Source of the DNA: [Clostridium] methylpentosum DSM 5476
Lineage (GTDB): Bacteria; Bacillota; Clostridia; Oscillospirales; Ruminococcaceae
Direction: 5' to 3'
Length of the DNA stretch: 64,000 nucleotides
Assembly (NCBI GenBank): GCA_000158655.1
Contig: EQ973344.1
Location: 1,231,282-1,295,281, forward strand
The notes below the pieces were generated by a model. That model was not told where the DNA came from and did no database searches. It worked only from the letters and a program-made list of their open reading frames with translations. Numbering within the stretch: the first letter of the stretch is position 1; each line of letters begins with the position of its first letter. This document shows, in pieces, positions 15,732 to 25,500 of this stretch. The position numbers and the translations under genes are program-made.

Positions 15732-18151
15732 ACGAAACATGGGAAGATGTGGCGGGCGATATTACTGATAAATGGTATATCACCAACGTCTGTATCAAAG
15801 GCTTTACGAATCCACTTCCGGAATCTGATACAGCAGTTGCCTCCGTCCGCTTTTCCGAGATGGAGGGCCCCTTGGCGGACGGAACGGATATTTCCCTGAC
15901 TGCCGAGGGAGCGGAAGAAATCTATTATTCCGTTGACGGTGCCGCCTATCAGAAATATACAGCGCCGCTGACACTGGATTTTGCGCAACAGGATGCTCAT
16001 ACAGTTGCTGCATATGCAGTGGATAATGGAAAACAGGGCAATACAGTTGAAAAGGTTTACACAAAAGCTGTTGCCCAGCTCACCGATTTGGCGCTGAAAT
16101 ATGATGGTGTCGTCGAGCACTGCGAAACCGATGGATTGACCAAACATTTTGTCTACCTGCCTAACTGTGCCGATAACGTACAGGTGATGGCGCAGAGCGC
16201 CGACAAAATCAGGGTGAACGGGCAAATGCTGAATTCCTCCGATTGGAGCGATGGAATTTCACTCACCCCAGGCGAAACAACAGAAATCACCATTGAGGTC
16301 ACGGGCAGCGGAAAAACCCCCAGTACTTACACACTGGAAGCATATCGCAGTATGCTGATCTTTGACTATGAAGCGGAAACAGTGAGCTATGACGACACAA
16401 ACTATACCGTAATGGACACTCAGCAGAATGAGATCAAATCCGGAGATTCTATTGCCGCACTCATCAGCACAGAGGAGAAAACCGAATTGACGGTTACCCC
16501 AATTGCGGGCGGTGATAACCTCATCGAATACGTTCCCAAACGCATCCTTGTTTCACCTACCGGAATCAACTATGCATTGGAGGAAACCGATTCCTCTTTT
16601 AGCGACTTGTACGCATACAGCGCCAACGCCGATATGTCGGAGGCTGTCCAGTGTGAATACGGACAGACAATTCCGCTGACTCCCGGGGTAGATGTCTATA
16701 TCCAGCGTCAGGCTACCGATCGGGATTTTATCAGCGCAATCTATCATTTAGAAGTTCCTCGCCGTCCTGCGGCGCCAGAAGTGACCGCAGAGGAAATCAC
16801 CGACACTTCGGTCACCTTGCAGGCAATGGAAGGCGCTCTGTATTCAGCAGGCGGCGACTGGCAGGACACCCCTGTCTTTACCGACCTGACCCCGGGAACC
16901 GAATACACCTTCCAGGTCTGTCTGATGGCTACAGAAAACGCATTCCGTTCGGAATACGGTGCAGCGAAAATCACAACAAAAATACCCCAAGTGAATCCAT
17001 CCGACTATTCCTTTGAAGTCAAGTATGTCGACGGCGAAGGCAATCCGGTTCCGGGGGGCGGAATCATCTCCTTTGAAGAAGTTGGGCCGTACAACCGGGA
17101 GGATATCCCGCTCCCATACGGATATATGCAAATCATCCCCGCACACCCGGATGAAGACTGGTTGTTCCCAACCGCCCTGGAATGGGTCGACGGCGAGTGG
17201 AAAGTCACAAACCCCGTCGTGGAAATCATGGTAGAAAAGATGGCGTCGGTGGACATTATCTTTAAAACACCAGATGGCAACATCCTGGAGGACTGGAACT
17301 ACACCAGATACTACGACAGCGAGGGCGGCGGCATTGAAACTGTGCCCGCGCCGGAGGGTTATGAGTTTGTAGGTGAAAACACCTATGCAGTGGAGGTCAT
17401 CCGCGACGAAACTGGAAAACTGGTCGCTGACCCGAGCGAAGTGACGTTCTGGGTCAAGGAAATTGGTTCCGAAATTCCGGTCACCCCATCCGATTATTCC
17501 TTTGAAGTCAAATATATCGACGGCGAAGGCAATCCGGTTCCAGGCGGCGGAACCATCTCCTTTGAAGAAGCTGGGCCGTACAACCGGGAGGACATCCCAC
17601 TCCCATATGGATATATGCAAATCATCCCCGCACATCCGGATGAAGACTGGTTGTTCCCAACCTCCCTGGTATTGGTTGACGGCGAGTGGAAAGTCACAAA
17701 CCCCGTCGTGGAAATCATGGTAGAAAAGATGGCGTCGGTGGACATTATCTTTCAAACACCGGATGGCAACATCCTGGAGGACTGGAACTACACCAGATAC
17801 TACGACAGCGAGGGCGGCGGCATTGAAACCGTGCCTGCGCCGGAGGGTTATGAGTTTATAGGTGAAAACACCTATGCGGTGGAGGTCATCCGCGACGAAA
17901 CTGGAAAACTGGTTGCCGATCCAAGCGAAGTGATATTCATCGTAAAAGCGATCGACACAGAAGGGCCTTCCGATCCAGAAGAGCCATCCACACCAGGCGG
18001 CACAAACACGCCGGAGGGAAATAGTCCGCAAACGGGTGATGACAGCCACGCGAGCAACTTGCTTCTCCTGATACTCGTATCAGCTGGCACACTGCTTCTC
18101 GTCACTATTATAAGAAACCAAAAAAAGAAAGAGATGACAACCGAAGAATAG
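15698..18151 (+). CDS. repeat-containing, sortase-anchored C-terminal part of the frameshifted surface protein
   Basis: An open frame of 817 codons continues the C1A peptidase gene in the -1 frame ('GSGGESYVCVNETWEDVA' completes the lectin-like domain). Next comes a chitobiase C-terminal-like segment ('IYYSVDGAAYQKYTAPLTLD'), a cadherin-like beta-sandwich stretch, a fibronectin-III-like segment, and two 163-residue tandem repeats. The end is 'SPQTGDD' (SPQTG near residues 776-780), a hydrophobic helix and a basic tail, a sortase signal. No plausible own ribosome-binding site precedes 15698. A single-base loss in the ATTTG tract, a sequencing error, or a switch state would all explain the split. 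The full protein would be about 1290 residues. Confidence 0.8.
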   Translation: MGSGGESYVCVNETWEDVAGDITDKWYITNVCIKGFTNPLPESDTAVASVRFSEMEGPLADGTDISLTAEGAEEIYYSVDGAAYQKYTAPLTLDFAQQDAHTVAAYAVDNGKQGNTVEKVYTKAVAQLTDLALKYDGVVEHCETDGLTKHFVYLPNCADNVQVMAQSADKIRVNGQMLNSSDWSDGISLTPGETTEITIEVTGSGKTPSTYTLEAYRSMLIFDYEAETVSYDDTNYTVMDTQQNEIKSGDSIAALISTEEKTELTVTPIAGGDNLIEYVPKRILVSPTGINYALEETDSSFSDLYAYSANADMSEAVQCEYGQTIPLTPGVDVYIQRQATDRDFISAIYHLEVPRRPAAPEVTAEEITDTSVTLQAMEGALYSAGGDWQDTPVFTDLTPGTEYTFQVCLMATENAFRSEYGAAKITTKIPQVNPSDYSFEVKYVDGEGNPVPGGGIISFEEVGPYNREDIPLPYGYMQIIPAHPDEDWLFPTALEWVDGEWKVTNPVVEIMVEKMASVDIIFKTPDGNILEDWNYTRYYDSEGGGIETVPAPEGYEFVGENTYAVEVIRDETGKLVADPSEVTFWVKEIGSEIPVTPSDYSFEVKYIDGEGNPVPGGGTISFEEAGPYNREDIPLPYGYMQIIPAHPDEDWLFPTSLVLVDGEWKVTNPVVEIMVEKMASVDIIFQTPDGNILEDWNYTRYYDSEGGGIETVPAPEGYEFIGENTYAVEVIRDETGKLVADPSEVIFIVKAIDTEGPSDPEEPSTPGGTNTPEGNSPQTGDDSHASNLLLLILVSAGTLLLVTIIRNQKKKEMTTEE
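16999..17949 (+). repeat. two 489-bp tandem repeats in the surface protein gene
   Basis: Unit 1 begins near 16999 and unit 2 near 17488, with an exact 489-bp offset. Each encodes a block starting 'PSDYSFEVKY' and containing 'YNREDIPLPYGYMQIIP' and 'DWNYTRYYDSEGGGIE'. Only scattered base changes separate them. The block resembles MucBP/Big-like beta repeats of wall proteins and may be a length-variable spacer. Confidence 0.85.
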
Positions 18152-18919
18152 AGGCAGCCCTACTGTGACAGCAAGTCAAAATCTCTGGCAAAACTGAAAG
18201 AAGCCCTAAAAGAGCATAATACAAACAATATCCCTTATAGAGTTCCGACTACATTGTTTTTTCGGGAAATCTCTTTAAGGGGTATTTTTATGTCCTAGTT
18301 TCCTTGCTGCCTGAAAATAGGTCGCACTCTTTTAGATGCGTCTGGCCTTTTTCGAACTACTTTTTATGGATTCTTGTATTTGTTTCCTATTGCGTCCTAC
18401 CCTACCTATATTGCCAAGAAATGTAGCTGAACAGAGTGAATAGCAAGAGAAGGATTAGGCAGACGATGTCAACAGACCATCTGCGCCCAGAGGGTAAGCA
18501 CTCCATCTTTGTGTTTCGTCAGAAAGGCTTCTGCAACTGATCGGGGGTGACAGGGGAACCTGCATCTAAAATGACGTCGTCCGCCTAGACATAAAAGGTG
18601 ATGTTGCTGTCCGAGATGGTGATCCAAACTCCCTACTTACCCTGCAGGTAGCAACTATCACGGTCCCTTCTTCTACGTTATTTCGTGGCGCATCGAATTT
18701 CTTCTATGCATATTGAAAATCCGCCTCTTTGTCAATCTAAATCTATTACCTGCGCACTGACGCTATAAAATACCTCCAGCTGAGGCAGAGAGACCTCAAA
18801 AATTAAAAATGGAAGCTTAACAAATCAGACTAAATACCTATAATAAATAACATATAAACGCAAAGATATGTATCAAATATAAAAATATTAAATAAGTATC
18901 TTGGATTTAATTACATTTA
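18152..18919. other. intergenic region sharing diverged sequence with 22170-22400
   Basis: No gene is visible. A segment around 18250-18420 (TTTTTTCGGG, AGGGGTATTTTTATG, GATTCTTGTATTTG, CCTACCCTACC) is recognisably similar in order to 22185-22345. The rest, up to the AT-rich stretch before 18920, carries short stop-rich frames only. Confidence 0.55.
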
Positions 18920-18948
18920 TTGAAATTATATCCTTTTTAGAATATAAT
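18920..18948 (+). promoter_or_regulatory. promoter of the secreted-protein/propeller operon
   Basis: TTGAAA (18920-18925), 17 bp, TATAAT (18943-18948) in a very AT-rich stretch. The leader to the start at 19063 is roughly 108 nt. Confidence 0.7.
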
Positions 18949-19062
18949 AGATTATAAAGGAGATTTAAGTAAAAAAATAAAAAGAAAGGAGTTATTCCAT
19001 TATAAATTAATCATCCATATTTCTACAGTTCAAACAAATTTACCACCATAAGGAGAATTACA

Positions 19063-20853
19063 ATGAAAAAACATACGCTCATTCGGATGCTGTCTAGTTT
19101 TCTCGTCATGCTGATGTTTCTGACTTCCACCCCAATCAACCAAATCGTTTTGGCGGTTGAATCTGAAGCAGCAGAAGCAGAGAAGTATTTAACTCCTCCT
19201 AAAAATCAAGAGGAATGGAACGAAATGTTGAGCAAAGAGTACCCTGGAGCGGAAGCAGTTGATCTTCCAGGGGAAGCTTCACTGGAATCAACTCCACAGA
19301 CGTATGCAAATTCAACCGTAACCTTAAAAGGCGCTGGCACAGCAATCTTCAACGATCAAAATATCGTTACAGTTAAGGATGAAAGTCAACTTACAGGACA
19401 ATTTGACGAAGTTTCTCTTCAATTCAATCCCTCTACCCACAGGCTCGGCGGCATCCTGAAATTTCACGACGGTTCCTCAAGTTTCTTATATGTTTTATTG
19501 CTGGACATTGCGCAAAGCCATCTCGACGTCACTGGGAAACGCTCGATTATCGGAAGCCGGGAAATGGGGGAAATCGATGGATACAAACTGGTAAGCTTTC
19601 GCATCGAGGAAAACTGTGAGTCCACGACCCTCATGCCCGCGCGTTTAGACCTTGCTGGGAAGAATCTTGTATCGATTGGGATCCTGCAAAAATCCACAAA
19701 CAAAATATTCTATGTACAGACCGAGATCTCAGGAATAGACTTTGACACGCTTTATAACAATTCCTGGTCCAAAGACAATGATTACGGCTTTCGCATCCCA
19801 AACAGCACTTTAGCGACAACGGAAAGTGAATCTGAAGACATTGCAAAAACAAAAGAAAAAGAGTACTTATTTCTGCAGCAGCGCACCGGCGTTGAAGCCT
19901 CTACACTCGACAATCCAAATACATTGACAAAAGCTCCGTTTTCTCTGCCAAGCGACGGAACAGAGATACAGCCCGACATCCCCGAAACAGCTACAACAAA
20001 CGAGAACTATGAAGGTGAAAAACTGGATATCAGAGACACGTTAGACCTCTTAGAGCGTGAAAAAACCATCTCTTTAAATTCAGAGCCTTATATTGACCGC
20101 GTTTTCGATCTGTATCTAAAATACCCTGTCAAGGGCCATTGGTTGGGATTCTGGGGTGGATTCCGTGACAGTGACAGTCAATACGACAAAGACAATCCAT
20201 ATTTTTATGCTTACTACGCCTCCGCCCTGGCAGGTACCGACAATACAATTACCAGCATCCTGTTCTTGGATCTCGTGAAACAAACAAATCATCAAACTCG
20301 CACTCTTACGGTCAAGGTAAGGATTAATAAAGATATCTGTTATAATAGTCAAACACAGGAGTTGTCCACTTGGGAAAATTTCGGTGGTAACGCAGTTGTT
20401 TCAAATTTAGATATTGCCTCAGTGATTTCAAACACTTCTGTTGGTGTATATGACAATGTGCTTGTAAGCTCCAAATACACCTGTCCCACGAACGGATGGG
20501 ATATTCTGAGCGGCGCACTGCTCATTGGCGCTTTCATTCCAGTGGGGGGCTCACTTGGAATTGCTATGACCGCTGCGGGTATGTTGGACGCTGCTTATCA
20601 GATTAAGAGCCAGGTCCTCAGTTCAGGAGAAGAAAAAGGGTTCTCCGGAAGCATTAAAAACGGGGGCGCCGCGATTGTAGGCGCCTATCAAAATCTCTGG
20701 AAACCGGCTTCAGTTTTAACGCATCCTCAAACGCAAACCGATAGTGATTTCGGCGTTCTGGAAGGCCATGTGAGCAACGGCGGCACCTATTATTTCACCG
20801 ACTACTACACCGTCGAAATGTCTCTGGTTGTATTCGGAAAATACGACTATTAA
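19063..20853 (+). CDS. large secreted protein of unknown function with a glycine-rich hydrophobic segment
   Basis: This is a 596-residue protein with an N-terminal signal peptide (residues 1-31, ending VLAVES) and AAGGAG before the ATG. No enzymatic motif is evident. Residues ~60-260 look beta-rich; ~290-330 is acidic and Pro/Thr-rich. From Trp479 a ~38-residue hydrophobic, Gly-rich stretch ('LSGALLIGAFIPVGGSLGIA') could insert into a membrane, as in pore-forming or bacteriocin-like proteins. The tail is soluble and ends 'VVFGKYDY'. It is the first gene of a two-gene operon, 18 bp before the propeller-like gene. Base composition is AT-richer than the neighbouring glycosidases, suggesting separate origin. 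Toxin activity is only a hypothesis. Confidence 0.75.
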   Translation: MKKHTLIRMLSSFLVMLMFLTSTPINQIVLAVESEAAEAEKYLTPPKNQEEWNEMLSKEYPGAEAVDLPGEASLESTPQTYANSTVTLKGAGTAIFNDQNIVTVKDESQLTGQFDEVSLQFNPSTHRLGGILKFHDGSSSFLYVLLLDIAQSHLDVTGKRSIIGSREMGEIDGYKLVSFRIEENCESTTLMPARLDLAGKNLVSIGILQKSTNKIFYVQTEISGIDFDTLYNNSWSKDNDYGFRIPNSTLATTESESEDIAKTKEKEYLFLQQRTGVEASTLDNPNTLTKAPFSLPSDGTEIQPDIPETATTNENYEGEKLDIRDTLDLLEREKTISLNSEPYIDRVFDLYLKYPVKGHWLGFWGGFRDSDSQYDKDNPYFYAYYASALAGTDNTITSILFLDLVKQTNHQTRTLTVKVRINKDICYNSQTQELSTWENFGGNAVVSNLDIASVISNTSVGVYDNVLVSSKYTCPTNGWDILSGALLIGAFIPVGGSLGIAMTAAGMLDAAYQIKSQVLSSGEEKGFSGSIKNGGAAIVGAYQNLWKPASVLTHPQTQTDSDFGVLEGHVSNGGTYYFTDYYTVEMSLVVFGKYDY

Positions 20854-20871
20854 TCAATAGGAGAAGTGGCC

Positions 20872-21948
20872 ATGTCCAAAAAAATTTTAGCCGGTATCAT
20901 TGCCGCGGTACTCGTGTGCGGAATTGGATTGGCCGCTCTTTTGATCAGCCAATCCAACCGCCCGCCCCAAATTCAAGGAAAATTTGTGGTGGACCAACCA
21001 TTTGAAAGCCTACAGCCCGACATCCTGTATTATTCCCAAGACGATGGGCTTGTGCGGATGAAGGGCGAGCACTATCCAAATCCGGACGACTACTGCAACT
21101 ATCTCTCATTCAATCCAAACGACGATTCGATGATCGGGGTGTTCTATCCTCAGGATTTAGACACAGAAATGGAGCAAATTGCATTCATAGAGTTGTCGGA
21201 CAAAGAAGTTCGGCCGACAACCGTGCTGTACACAAATTTGTCCGACCCTCCGGTTACGTCGCCGAAGGTGCTACCGGGCGACAACAACAAGATCAGCTTT
21301 CGACAGGGCCAGTTTTACTACCTATTCGATCTCCAAACAAAACAGGTCTCTCAAATCGAAATCGACTATGCATACAACGTCGTTTGGCTGGACAGCCACA
21401 CACTGCTCTACGCCCGTATGGAGCTGCCCGATTTAAACAGCGTTGAAATCCGCAAATTCGACATTGATACGAAACAGGACTCTTTGTATATCGCAAACGG
21501 CTATGGGTGTTCCCTGTCGAGCAATCGGAAATTTCTCGCCTACGGCCTATCAACCGACCCTTCCAAAATCTTTATACGGAATCTGGAAACGGGTAGTGAG
21601 AAAAACGTAAACATTGAACCTTCAACCTATACTGCAAAAGGATATGAGGCGATTGAAAATACACCTGGAATTGATGCATATAAACGTGTAGTCGTTTCCT
21701 ATAGAGATCCAGAAACAGGAAAGTACGTCAATACTTTCACTGGAGAATACGATCCTTATACCACCGAATTGCGCGGACAGGAAGATTTATGCGACGGGCT
21801 GCTCTTTCAACCATCATCTGACGGCGAACAGCTCTTGTTCGTCTCCGCGAGGACTACCGGCATCATTTTAATCGACTGTGCAGACGGAACACAAACGACG
21901 ATTTCTAAAAAAGTCCATCCGTTCTGTTTGGATTGGAAAACAAATTAA
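20872..21948 (+). CDS. membrane-anchored TolB/propeller-like protein
   Basis: This is a 358-residue protein with an N-terminal membrane anchor ('ILAGIIAAVLVCGIGLAALL') and an extracellular domain of repeated strands, such as 'DILYYSQDDGLVRM', 'FYYLFDLQTKQVSQIE' and 'SSNRKFLAYGLSTDPSKIF', reminiscent of TolB/WD40-type propeller blades. AGGAG lies 8 bp before the ATG at 20872; the GTG at 20866 is too close to it. It follows the 596-residue secreted protein by 18 bp. It may bind or restrain that protein at the membrane (for example as an immunity or sensor partner), which is inference. Confidence 0.75.
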   Translation: MSKKILAGIIAAVLVCGIGLAALLISQSNRPPQIQGKFVVDQPFESLQPDILYYSQDDGLVRMKGEHYPNPDDYCNYLSFNPNDDSMIGVFYPQDLDTEMEQIAFIELSDKEVRPTTVLYTNLSDPPVTSPKVLPGDNNKISFRQGQFYYLFDLQTKQVSQIEIDYAYNVVWLDSHTLLYARMELPDLNSVEIRKFDIDTKQDSLYIANGYGCSLSSNRKFLAYGLSTDPSKIFIRNLETGSEKNVNIEPSTYTAKGYEAIENTPGIDAYKRVVVSYRDPETGKYVNTFTGEYDPYTTELRGQEDLCDGLLFQPSSDGEQLLFVSARTTGIILIDCADGTQTTISKKVHPFCLDWKTN

Positions 21949-22407
21949 AAAGCATGCGCAGACCAAAATGACCACGGATGCATGTCAACTCAACCCCTGC
22001 GTGAGCACCCTCCCTGAGCAATATTTATCCTAGTCATTGGGTTTGCAATTCTGTCTCTTCGGTCCCTGGTGCGTTATTCAAGAACAGTCAGGATACCCGG
22101 CTGAGCCTGGGCTTGAGAAAGCCCTCGAAGGGCTTAATATAGACACTACCCCTAAAGGGACTCTGAAAAGATCTGCCAACTGTATTTTTTTCGGGCACCC
22201 CTTAGGGGTATTTGTTTATTTCTTGCTACCGTAAACGGGTCTGTGTACCCTTTTAGACTCAATTGATCCACTATCTGATCTTCTTCCAATTGTTTTATGT
22301 ATTCTTGTATCTACTTTTATTTTACCCTACTGTATCTACACAGTACTATCTTGCAGAAAGGAAAAGACGACAACCGAAGAATAGAGGCAGTCATTCTGTA
22401 ACAGCAG
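21949..22407. repeat. intergenic block containing diverged copies of sequence from 18126-18420
   Basis: Positions 22361-22407 closely repeat 18126-18175, the last codons and stop region of the frameshifted surface protein gene (shared core ACAACCGAAGAATAGAGGCA). Positions 22185-22345 resemble 18250-18420. The two segments are in opposite order at the two sites. The interval also holds small hairpins at 22119-22135 (AGCCCT/AGGGCT) and near 22196-22208 (ACCCCT/AGGGGT). No gene is supported. Confidence 0.65.
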
Positions 22408-22411
22408 CAAA

Positions 22412-22447
22412 AGAGCCGTAAGATTTCGAAGGAAATCTTACGGCTCT
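22412..22447. terminator. strong bidirectional intrinsic terminator
   Basis: A perfect 16-bp stem (AGAGCCGTAAGATTTC and its complement) with loop GAAG. It lies between the plus-strand two-gene unit and the convergent GH78 gene; T residues occur on both sides. Confidence 0.8.
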
Positions 22448-22523
22448 GCTGCATTTTATTCGGTTTTCTGACTTTCCCGATCAGGGCAGCCCCGATCAGA
22501 TAGGCTGTTTATCTGTCGAAAAT

Positions 22524-25500
22524 CTATTTTTTCTTTTTGCCGAGTGCGAATCCGGCGAGCACGAGCGCGAGGAAAACAGCGGGAATTGCCGCCGTGTCCC
22601 CTGTTTTGGGGGCTCCGGTTGAAGCTGCCGCTTGCTGTTCGCCCGCGATTGGGACAAGTGCGTCGATCGCTTCGCCGAGTGCAGCCGCCGCATAATCGAC
22701 AGCCGCCTGATCGTCTACGCTGAGCGCCTCATCTTTTGCAGCTGTTCGCGCATCTGCAAAGGCGCTGTGAAAGGCCTCCACACTCTCGGGCGTATAGGCC
22801 GCTGTGTCGACCAAAGCCGCGCGGGAAAGCGCGCTGAAAAGCAGGGATTTGTCCGCCTTGTAGCGCAGGGCGAGCATTGCGTCGAGCAGGCGAGAGACCG
22901 CTTCGTCGACATCCTGCTGCATCGCGTCCTCATTGGTCAGCATCTCCCGTGCTGCGGTGAGAGCGCCGGTGAATTCCTCCTGTCCGGCGGCGACATAGTT
23001 GCCCAGGTCAAGGGCCTGCGCCTGCTCAATCAAGAAGGAGAGCTGTGCGGTGTCCCCTCTCTTGAACCCGAGCTGGTGAATCGCGTTCATGAGGCGAATC
23101 CACGCCGCATCCACCTTGTCCTGTGTGGCGTTGCTGTCCTCATCTGCGGAAACCGCATTTCCGAGTGCCCTGTGGAAATTCTGCTGAACGCTGGAGATTG
23201 CTTGATCAAATTCCACTGTTCCCAATACGCCGCGGGCGTATTCGATGACCCGGCGCAGAATCGACTTGTCCGCAACATCGGGTGTTTCGCCCGGCTCGCG
23301 GATAATCACAAGATCGGTATACTGCATCTGGCGGGAGCCATCCGTCATCACGTCGATGCGCAGACGGGTCTCCCCTTCTTTGAGAATAACGGTGCTGTTC
23401 TCCGGGTTGTAATCAATGCTGGGATCACAGGTGATCATAAAGGTGCCGTCGCCGTTGACAGTGCCCTCGACCTTGAGTTCATACACCTCGTTGGGCACGG
23501 TGACCGAGTAGCTGCGCACCGCGGGATCAAAGGCCGGATTGAGTTCGCCCGCGCTCAGCGTCAGGCTGCCGAGGGTTGCCTGTTCGACCGGAGTGGTGTA
23601 GAGCTCGAGCTCGGTCAGCTGCATACGATAGAGGTTGTTGTCTGTGACTTTGGGCCGCAGGCTGTAGGCGTACAGTCGCACGTACTGGGCGTAGCAGCTC
23701 TCAAAAGTAAAGGTCTGCGGTCCGTAATCCGGTAGAGGATAATCCCGCTCAGAATGGACAGTTTGCCAGTTCACCCCGTCGTTGGAAACCTGGATATCAA
23801 AGTCAACCGGCATGCCGTAGCCGGGGGAATCCTCCCGGTACACCGAGGGATAGACCGTCAGGGTGTCAAACCTACTCCGGATGCCCAGGTCGACCGAAAC
23901 CCATTCTTGATGGTTTTGGTTGATGTCGTTGTTGGAGGTCCAGCCGCAGTATTCGCCTGCTGAACTGAGGTTGATGCGGTCGCCGTCGGTGAGGTAGTCG
24001 ATGTGCCAGCCGTTGGAGGCGTTGACGGTGCTCGAGGCGCTCACCTTGCCGCCGAGCGCAATGTTGCCAGAGCGGTAGTAGGCGAGCGCGCCGGCAGCCA
24101 TCTCCAGCAAATCATAACTCTGGCGCAGCATATCCTCCGATATAGACAGATCCTTGACCTGGCTCTGCGCCTCATTGTAGTAGTATGCAAAGGTATCCCA
24201 GTAATCCCCGAAATAGTCCTCCCGCTGGAGAGTAGAATACTCTTCAAGCAGCGCCTTGAGGTCGATGCGCGCCTGGTTGGGATACTGCTTGAGCTGTTCC
24301 ACCGCCGCTTCAAGGTCGGCAACTGCGCGGTTGATCTCGATTTGAGAACCGTTTGCGAGGGTTTCCTTCGCGCTGCTGAGTGCCGCTGCAAAGAGGTCCC
24401 ACGCCTGCAATTCGTAGTCCTCCTGCGCAAGCGTCCCGGCGTAGTCCACCGCGCTCTGCAGTTCTGCGGTATAGCGCTCTACCCCGTCGGTGGCGGAGAC
24501 AAAGGAATACCGGCCGGAACCGATGGTCACGCTGGTCGACTCCCCAACTGCTTCCACTGCGGTCACGCCGGGAAGCGCAGTGCTCACAGCGACGCCGTCA
24601 CTGGTAAAAATTTGATCCGGTCGGGAGGTGGGGAGGATGAGCTGTGCGGTCGCGCCCACCGGGACGGTGACTTCAAACAGGGCTGTCCCGTTGTCCTGCA
24701 ATTTCCAGGAGGAGGAGACTTCCCCGCGGGCAGTCATCGTCTTGGCGCTGACCCACTCGAGCCCGCCTGTAAGCTGGGGATGGATCACAAACGCCTTGGC
24801 GCCATCCTCAAAGTCGCGGATGCCTGCAAGCCCTTTGAAGAGCCACTCGTCATAGGTTCCGAGGAAATAGTGGTTTTCCGAACGCGCGGTGTTTTCATAG
24901 CCCTCCCAGGTGGAGGTTGCGCCCTGCTCGAGCCAGTAGCCCCAGCTCGGGTAGGTGGTCTGGGTGAGGACGCGGTAGGCGACGTCGGCGTATCCGTTGT
25001 CGCTGAGCACCGGGAGGAGGAGCTTGGTGCCGACCATGCCGGTGTCAAGGTGATAGCCCTTCTGTTCGATGTCCTTGACCAGGTTGTCGAGCACCCCCTG
25101 CTTGTACTCTTCCGGAACCAGGCCGAATGCGAGCGGCACAAGCTGGGAGGTTTGGCGGAAACGGGTGCGTTCGCCGGGGTTTGCCCAGTGGGTAGTCTGG
25201 TAGATCTGTTCTTCCGGCTTGTAGAATTTCGCGTTGAACGCGGTGTAGATCTGTTCCATTGCGGCGCGGTACTGTGCTGCGTCGTCGGCTTTGCCCAGTC
25301 GGTCTGCAATGTCCGCCATCGCCTTCAGCGCCTCGTAGACATAGCCGGTGCCGCAGATGCCCGAGCCCTCCGACGCTGTGGCGTTTCCGCCCACATTGGG
25401 GTCTGTGCCGCCCGACGGGGCGACCCAGTCGGCGAGCTGTCCGTCGCCCCACACCCAACCGTTGCGCTGGATCTCGGAGATCGTGAGGGTCATGAGCTTT

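Noticed and set aside
16844-18049. 401-codon minus-strand frame
   Set aside because: Antisense shadow of the repeat region of the surface protein; its internal repetition mirrors the sense repeats.
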